This document shows positions 57,240 to 64,000 of a DNA stretch of 64,000 bases, in pieces; the stretch's first letter is position 1; the number at the start of each line of letters is the position of its first letter. Below the pieces are notes generated by a model. The model was given only the letters and a program-made list of their open reading frames with translations, was not told the origin of the DNA and made no database searches. The DNA lies in NCBI RefSeq assembly GCF_003945595.2, contig NW_024104295.1, forward strand, positions 1-64,000, given 5' to 3'. The position numbers and the translations under genes are program-made. The stretch comes from Pipra filicauda (taxonomy: Eukaryota; Chordata; Aves; Passeriformes; Pipridae).

Positions 57240-58654
57240 AGGGCTGCTGCCGGACCATCCCTCATCGCTGTGCCCCTTCCCCCCCCGCTCTCTCTGCACG
57301 GAGAGAGCGGATGCTGCCCCCGGCCACCCGGGGCTGAGCGTGGCGGGGAGCTGGCGCCGCGCGGATCTTCTGCGCGGGTGGGTGCGCTCGGGCTGATCAT
57401 TAACCGCGCCGGGTATGGACTGAGAGAAGCCTTCCCTTCCAGCGAGGGACGGCTCTTCTTCCGCCGTACTTCCCCCGCGGCTCCCGGCGGAGGCGGTGGC
57501 CGCAGCCCACGGGCTCGCCCTTAGGCGTCCGCGCTGTCCGCACCGCCCCGGCCGCCGATGGACGGGGGCTCCGCGGCCTCCCGTGGGGCAAGTTCATTCC
57601 CCGTGCGGCACGAAAACCCCCTGCGTAGGCCAGCGCGGCGGCGTCGGGCAAGAGCGGAGATCCCCGAGGAGCAATCGCATCGGTGGTGAGAAAGGAAAGG
57701 AAAAACTAAAATCAAAGTACCCGCCTCCCCGAAGAATAAAGGCGTGGCGGGGTCGAGCAGCTCCGGACTGCTCTCGTTTTTCTTAATTTTCCTTTTATTT
57801 CTCCCCCACCCAGGGAGCGGAGTGGAGCGGGAGCCCGACAGTCGGACCCCAGAGGAGCTGCCGGGCGATGCGCTGGACTCCGCTGGAGCGGCGGGGCTCT
57901 CCCTGCCTGCCCGCCGGGTCCTTGCCAGGTTGCGCAGCAGCGGAGCGGGACAAGGGACTCGCTCCCGGCGGAGCAGCGCGTCCCACCGGTGCGCACCGGC
58001 GGGGCGGCCGTGCCGCCCCTCCCCAGTGTCGGCGGGGGCGGGCAGGCCCCGGCCCGGCCGTCCGACACCCCCCTAAGCCTCCGCCGGGCGGGAACCGGGG
58101 CCGCGCCTCGGCTGCGCCCGGACACGTCCAGCGGGCGCTGCGCCTTCCCTGCCCGTGCCCGTCCTTTCCCGGCGCTCCTGGGGCAGCAGCTCCCGGTGAG
58201 AGGTGAGCGCACACAGCTCCCGCACACGTTTTTATGTCACGTCGTGTTCGCGCCCCCCACGGGAGCTGTGTGTGTGTGGCACAGCGGCGGTCCTCTCTCC
58301 GCGGGGCCGTCGGTCCGCACGGCCCGGGCACCTCCGTAGGTGCCGATACCCGCACCTGTACCGGCACTAGAGCGTGTGACGCGCGTGTGCGATCCGCCAC
58401 CAGCCGGGCACAGCCCGGGGCCCCGCAGCCCATCCCCTCTCCTCCCGTCACCCCCGGGCTCGGGCCCGGCCGGCGGCACCGCGCGGAGCCCGCGGGGCGG
58501 AGCGGGAGCGGGAGCGGCAGCGGGAGCGGCGGGAGGGCGCGGTTGCGTCACGGGCGAGGCCCCGCCCCCCGCGGCTCCGCTTCCGCCCGGTTGCCGGGGA
58601 GACGCGTCTACAGCGCGGAAATCCCCGCGGGCGCGGAGCCCGCCCGGCGCCGCC
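57240..58654 (+). promoter_or_regulatory. SPAG6: SPAG6 CpG-island promoter
   Basis: A broad CpG island runs from about 57.24 kb through SPAG6 exons 1 and 2 to about 59.1 kb. Close to the start codon there are CGGGAGCGGGAG repeats (58500-58538), a CRE-like TGCGTCA (58544-58550), a GC box and an X-box. No TATA box is evident. Its size leaves room for a divergent transcript on the - strand, for which there is no direct evidence. Confidence 0.8.
58590..58603 (+). promoter_or_regulatory. SPAG6: X-box (RFX site) in the SPAG6 promoter
   Basis: GTTGCCGGGGAGAC fits the RFX X-box shape found in many cilia gene promoters (GTTGCC, short spacer, GGAGAC/GGAAAC). It lies about 50 bases before the start codon, where cilia-gene X-boxes usually sit. 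SPAG6 is an axonemal protein, so RFX/FOXJ1 control is expected. Confidence 0.65.
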
Positions 58655-58874
58655 ATGAGCCAGCGCCAGGTCCTGCAAGGTAGGCCGGGGCCGGGGCTGG
58701 GATCGGGGCCGCGGGGCCGGGGGCCGGCGTGGCCCCCGCCCGGCGGCTGACCCGGCGCCCTGGCGCTGCCGCCCGCAGTGTTCGAGCAGTACCAGCGCGC
58801 CCGGACGCAGTTCGTGCAGGGGGTGGCCGACCTCGCCGCCCGCCCGCAGAGCATCGAGACCCTGCGGAGCGCAG
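58655..58874 (+). CDS. SPAG6: Sperm-associated antigen 6, first two exons (partial)
   Basis: Exon 1 (58655-58679) encodes MSQRQVLQ plus one base, with donor CAAG/GTAGGC. Exon 2 (58779-58874) continues with VFEQYQRARTQFVQGVADLA and ends ...SIETLRSA plus one base at donor GCAG/GTACGC. Together they give the first 40 residues, nearly identical to the mammalian N-terminus as I remember it. SPAG6 (orthologue of Chlamydomonas PF16) is an armadillo-repeat protein of about 509 residues in the C1 central-pair microtubule of motile cilia and sperm flagella, needed for normal beating. The armadillo repeats are encoded by later exons outside the window. The intron between the two exons is only 99 bases. 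The start is supported by a good Kozak context (GCCGCCATGA). Confidence 0.95.
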
Positions 58875-61800
58875 GTACGCGGGGGCCAGCGGGGCCGGGC
58901 GGGGCGTGGCCGCGGGGGTTTGCGGGGTCCCGCGGGGCCGCCGGGGCCTTTCCTTGGTCTTCTTTTCTTTCTTCCCCTCCTCCTCCGCTGGCCACTCGGT
59001 TACCGAGGATTTATTTTCCAGATTTTTTTTTGCCGAGTCTCCCGCGGCGCGAGGGAAGTTGATTGTTCTGGTCAGCGGCGGGCGGGTGCCCCGCAGGTCT
59101 GTGCGGAGTGGGGTGTCTCTGGCTGTTATCTCGTGTTTACTTCAAGGAAAATTTCTCAGTATAACCCATTTCTTCATTTACTTCCTCTAGCTTCCAATGT
59201 AGCTTTATGTAAAGTACAGAACTTGGATTTCCCGATGAAACCAGCACTGAGTTGCCAAGGAAGTCCTACTTTAGATTAAACTATTTTGATACCGGCTTTA
59301 AAAGTTGTTCCTTAATTCTTCGATGCTTTCTGTCAGCAGATTTGTTCAGTTTGGGAGGGATTCGCTTTTGTTATATTGTTGTCGTGGGATGTCGTGAACC
59401 AAATTGAACATTTTTAGAAAGACGAGCTGCAGGAGCACTTCTACCAGCTGTTGTGCTGCTGGCATCTGGCAGACCCACTCTGCTCGGCCAAAGTTCCTGA
59501 GCTTAAAAGAGGAAAAAGAGGTGCTTGGTAATCGATTATCTGAATGACAGTTTGAAAATGTGGTATAGATCAATTGTTGGTTTGCCATGTGGTTTTCATG
59601 AATTGATTATTGTCTAGATTTTGGTTTTAATACTTGTTTCCCAGATCTAGTAAAACTGTCAGTCTTTTCTCAAATACAATGGTATCAAAAAAGCAAACAA
59701 AAAATGAAAGCCACTGGTGTAAATATTTACAACTTTCTGTTTTTGTATTTACAACTTTATTAAAATTGTTTTATTGAATATCTGTCACTTTAATTCTTGC
59801 TAAAGAAACATTTGTTTTGATTATGGGAGTGGCATGTCGACACCAAGCCTTTTGTATTACCTTGCTGTGGCTCTTGATTTTTTTTGGTTTTGTTTTGTTT
59901 GTAATCTCCCAGTGAGTTAATGCCACTGCTATAGTTTACACAAGTGATGCATGTTTACCAAAGGGACATATTGGCTATAGGAATAATTTATGTCTTATTT
60001 GTACGAAGAGGTCCCTCTCTGTCCCTTACAGTTCTGGTTTTACCAGCTCACAGAGAGAGATCCCATTTAGGCAGGCTTCTTGCAGCTCAGCATATTTAAA
60101 AATGCAGGAAGTTTCTATTTAAAGAAAGCAATCAAAGTGCCAAGCTAACTTCCATTGCATTGCATTTCTTCTTAAAATAATTATTTGATGTAATCTGGTT
60201 GGTAACTACTTCAGAACTGATGTCTTACTTGTGCAGAACAATTAATCAGTTCAGAGGCCCAAAACTTCCTTCTGCACATAGCTGGTGTTGGTCTGAAGGT
60301 TAATTTTACAGGGATCAGGCTCTGTGGAAATGTGCATTTGTGTAGATTATCCTTCTTGGCTCTTTCTGGTTCTGAGCTGCTTTTCCACAAGCTTTAGTTT
60401 TTCAGATGCTAGAAAAGAGGGGAGTGTCTGCAAATATGATGTTTCCTATTACAATTTGTTTGAATGGACCATAAATATTTTACCATCTTTCGCACCTGTG
60501 CCTTTAAAAATACTGTGTCGTTATATAGCTGTTAGTTTTCACCTTTTCTGGATGTGCTAGATACAGGTTTTAAAACCTCCTCCTAAATCAAATGTCATTA
60601 AGTGTTTTTTTTTTTTTAAACCTCCCACTAAATAAAAGTGATTTGGTCCTTTTATTAAAACCCTTGTACAAATATTTTGAGACATAGCTGTCTAGCACAT
60701 CACTGATGTACCTTTTATGGTCTTGAGCACTGGAGCAATGATTTAAGAAAGATGTCTGTCTATACGTATATCTCTGTATAAATCCATACATAAAGTGATT
60801 GAGGGGCTTGTTTTTTATTCTGGTGAATAGGAATTCTAGCCATTCCTTATGGAGATCACTCTTTTAAGAAGATGAGGAAAGTCTTTGCTGTCATTTTATA
60901 TTAGCTATAGGAGTTAGGGGCACCTTGCAGGGTTCTTTTGTTGGATCTCAAAAGTTGTCAGTGCTTAGTATTTTGCTGGCTGTCGCAGAGGGCAAGATTA
61001 CAGTGACTTTTGAATTGGAACAAAATTGAGCCCTTAAGAATTCAGACTGGCAGCAGTGAAAGATCAGTGCTCAAGGAATAAAGCATCTGATCCCATTTTA
61101 GAAGTCCTCCTTATAAATACTTAATGTCTTGTAAGAAAAATAAATACTCGTTTGAGACCTTATTCTTTGTGGAGGTGTTCTGGACACCACGTTAACATCA
61201 GGAAAGATGGAAGTGTATTGAAAAAGTAATTCTCTACTACGCTATAAGCCCTGCTTCTGTGGTATTAGACCAGGTACAAGCAGTGGTATTGTTGCAAATT
61301 TGGAGACTGCAGCCTGGAGGGGAGCAAGTAGCCAGGATCAGAGGCAGGAGTTCCTTACACTGGCTTGGCTGTTGAGAAACCTTAAGGTACTGTTATTGTA
61401 TGACCTGTAAAGAAAACGGCTGGGAGGCTGGAAAGAAGGTCGGAGAGGGCCGACAGGAAACCCACCTTTTTTCAGGGCATCTCTCTTGTCTCATCAAGTT
61501 CTGGAGCTGCTTTTCCCACTGAGCAGAAATCCTCAAAGTTGTTGTAAAGAGGGAACTGGAATCTGTCCCTGGACTTTGACACATTTACATGGCACTGGCT
61601 CTGTCCTGGTCAGGAATGTCCTGGGGGTTTAGTGCCTGGGAGCTTAACAGCTTTCTGGTGGCAGGGGTGTTCAAGGAATGATCAGAGAAATTCCTTTGTC
61701 TTGGAATTCATTCCAGTATGTTTTCCAACTCTCTGGCTGGCTTTGATAAAGTTGTTTCTTCTTATTAAATCCTACTATGAATAGTAATTACAGGGTTTGT

Positions 61801-64000
61801 CATTTGAACATTTAATTAGTGGATACTTTGAAAAAAAATCTCCTCCAAAACTTCTAAAACTTTTCCATTTACTAAATATACATGTGAAACAATGACAATC
61901 TTGTTTCTGGAGGCCTGTTGACTAATGGGAGAAGCTACTTTGATAGTAGCAGTTTTAAACATACACTTTAAAAATAAATCTATTCATTTGGCAGCTACTG
62001 CTCATGAAGTTTGGTACTGGAATGCATTATTCAGCTCCACGCCCCCTCATCCTTCCAAAATTTAAAATCCTAGAAACAGACTATTTTCAATTATAGTGGC
62101 AGAACTTGGGAAAATTTGAGTTCTCTTTCTTGCACTGAGATTTAGGCAGCTGTCTGTCTTTTAAAAGATGTAAGAGAAAACCTGAGCTGGTTCTAATATG
62201 TTTCTAAGAGTGGTAGTCACCGAGGGTCTAATTCTTCTTTGCCTTTTGAAATGCAGTGAAATCCATTGAAATAGCATTTTGTTTTGATTTTTTTTAGAGG
62301 CATTTACAATTAATGTTTAATACTTAGAGTAAGACTTGAATTACATCTGGGTATTCATTTTTGAATTATCTGACAGTACTGTTTTTTATTTATTTATTTT
62401 GCATTAGAATATATGGTGATGAGAATGTTGCTTTTAATATGTAAGTTATTTAAGGCCATCATTGTGATTAAGAAACAGTTTAGTCTTGCAATTTAGCCTT
62501 TGACTTTAAAGATATTACAAGATCAGCTCTTTAACCCCTTTCTTGGGGCTAATTACATTCTTAAGCATAATGGCTGTGGAAATCATAGGGAAAGCTGAGT
62601 ATGGAATGTGGAAAAAGAACTCTGAAGCTGTGTGGTACAGCAGCCTGTGTGCTGGGGCCCCACACGCCTGGGTTCCCTTCTCTTTGCTGCTGCGGTGGTT
62701 TTATCATCTAGGGCAGATAACTTCAAATGTGGTTCCTCTGCCTTACCTACGTGCTGAGCAGTCTGCAGGGTTCCAAGACAGTTCCAAAATGTCAGTGTAA
62801 AGGAAGTTCCTTTCCCAGTGAGTCTCTTCCAGCAGTCCTTCCACTCCATCAGCCCACGACCCTGAGCCGAGGTCTCCTCTTCCTTACGCTTGGTATCAAG
62901 CTGCTTCTGAGGCCTTATACTCCAGGACTGAACCCTCTCCTCTCCTTACCTTTGAGCATTTTCTCTTGTATCTGTTCCTCACCATGTTGGCAAGAGGCTA
63001 TAGCTTGGGGGCAGGGCTCATCTGAGTCAGACTGGGGCTCCACCACAAACCCTTGTGGCATGGCAGATTGTCCCCTACTTTGTGGTCTGTTTTTATGTAA
63101 GTAAAGCGTGATTGGCATCGGTGTTAGGTCTCTCACGCCTTCAGAGCTAACTGGTAACAGGTTTTAAGAGCTATATTTCCACGTCTTTGGAGTCATTTTA
63201 GGAGCCTTTATTATTGAGGACGGCTGTTCAAATCTATTTCCCCTCCTCCAACTGAGTCTTTCTGCCCATCAACTTTTCTTTCTAGTGTTCGTATCTTAAA
63301 TGTACCATTTTTGAATGTGATAATTGGACACTTGGCCCTGTATAATTAGGATCAGACTCTGGGAAGCAATTTTAGGATATAGTTCCACATTTTGCATAAT
63401 GTTAGAGAATGTGCTTTGATAGCACAGTACTTTATAGAAAGCTTACTGGGAACATTTGGACCTTGAAAGTGGATATGCATAACAGACTCCAGTGCCCCCA
63501 TGTAGCCAGTTTCAACACTGGGGTTTGTGTCCTCTCTTGTGAAGGATGCATACAGGGTTTTTTGTTTGGGTTTTTTTTTGTTTTGTTTGTTTGTTTTGTT
63601 TTGGGGGGTTGTTTGTTTGGGTTTTTAAAATTATTTTTATTTGGAGTTAAAAGTTTTGCTGAGCATTGGTGACAGGAGAAGTGGGAGAGGACTATGCAAT
63701 GTGGCAAGAAAGGCAAAAGGTTGTCTTGGGAGTTGTAGCATATCAGGTGTGGAGAGTGGCTTTCCCCAAGGCTTGATGACATGGTGGTACCTGATGAAAA
63801 GAAAAAGGAGGCTGTGTATTAAGGAAAGTACGAGAGAGATGGAAGGAGAAAGTAAATGCAACTGAAGCTGGAGGACGTGGCTTTTTCTGTAACTCAATGA
63901 AATGGAAGCTCAACTGCTCCAGGATTCCTCCTCTTCTCAGTCTCTTGTCCTGTTTGGAGATTTGCAAGTAAAATGTCAAAACTGGAATTTGTTAGAAACT
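58875..64000 (+). other. SPAG6: SPAG6 intron 2 (continues past window)
   Basis: After exon 2 no sequence matching the next SPAG6 exon (expected to begin G-V-M-S-L-L) was found, so intron 2 is at least 5.1 kb. The first 200 bases are still CpG-rich; the rest is AT-rich. A G/T-rich run (TTTG repeats) lies at about 63555-63625. Other open frames here show no coding evidence. Confidence 0.75.
63555..63625. repeat. T/G-rich (TTTG)n tract
   Basis: Runs of T interrupted by G, with TTTG units and a GGGGGG block, inside SPAG6 intron 2. Confidence 0.8.

Noticed and set aside
62543..63104. GC-richer patch with open frames in SPAG6 intron 2, considered as a possible SPAG6 exon 3
   Set aside because: None of the frames resembles the SPAG6 armadillo sequence expected after residue 40, and no suitable acceptor in the right phase was found.

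Overview
This is vertebrate nuclear DNA, and the features point to a bird. Genes are split by GT-AG introns. CpG islands stand out sharply from an AT-rich background. A CR1 LINE 3' end with the usual avian terminal sequence lies at about 32.0-32.3 kb, and a solo LTR of a type I recognise from bird genomes lies at 19.7-20.6 kb. Three protein genes can be read with confidence, all on the + strand and in the same order as in mammals: COMMD3 (complete, 8 coding exons), BMI1 (complete, a noncoding first exon plus 9 coding exons) and SPAG6 (first two coding exons only; the gene runs off the right edge).

Layout. 0-5 kb: two CpG islands with no coding gene found; the second holds a tRNA-Asn(GTT) gene on the - strand. 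5-32 kb: a long AT-rich region with a solo LTR, a CR1 tail, old repeat fragments, and a speculative - strand spliced gene (8.3-15.4 kb) that I assembled from splice signals and frame-compatible exons and could not identify. 32.5-36.3 kb: COMMD3 with its CpG-island promoter. 36.3-48.2 kb: BMI1, with a large CpG island and purine/G-rich tract at its promoter, a 5 kb first intron ending in a second CpG island, and a 1.3 kb 3' UTR. 49.8-57.2 kb: a gene-poor stretch with four more CpG islands. 57.2-64 kb: the SPAG6 CpG-island promoter, exons 1 and 2, and at least 5.1 kb of intron 2.

The three proteins do unrelated jobs: COMMD3 in Commander-dependent endosomal recycling, BMI1/PCGF4 in Polycomb repressive complex 1, and SPAG6 in the central apparatus of motile cilia. 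They are neighbours rather than a pathway, although COMMD3 and BMI1 are tandem and close enough for read-through transcripts, as reported in mammals. The points most worth a second look are the unidentified - strand exon chain, a 90-base GC-AG intron in BMI1, short upstream ORFs in the BMI1 leader, and the unexplained CpG islands between BMI1 and SPAG6. All assignments come from reading the sequence and from memory of the families; no database search was run.
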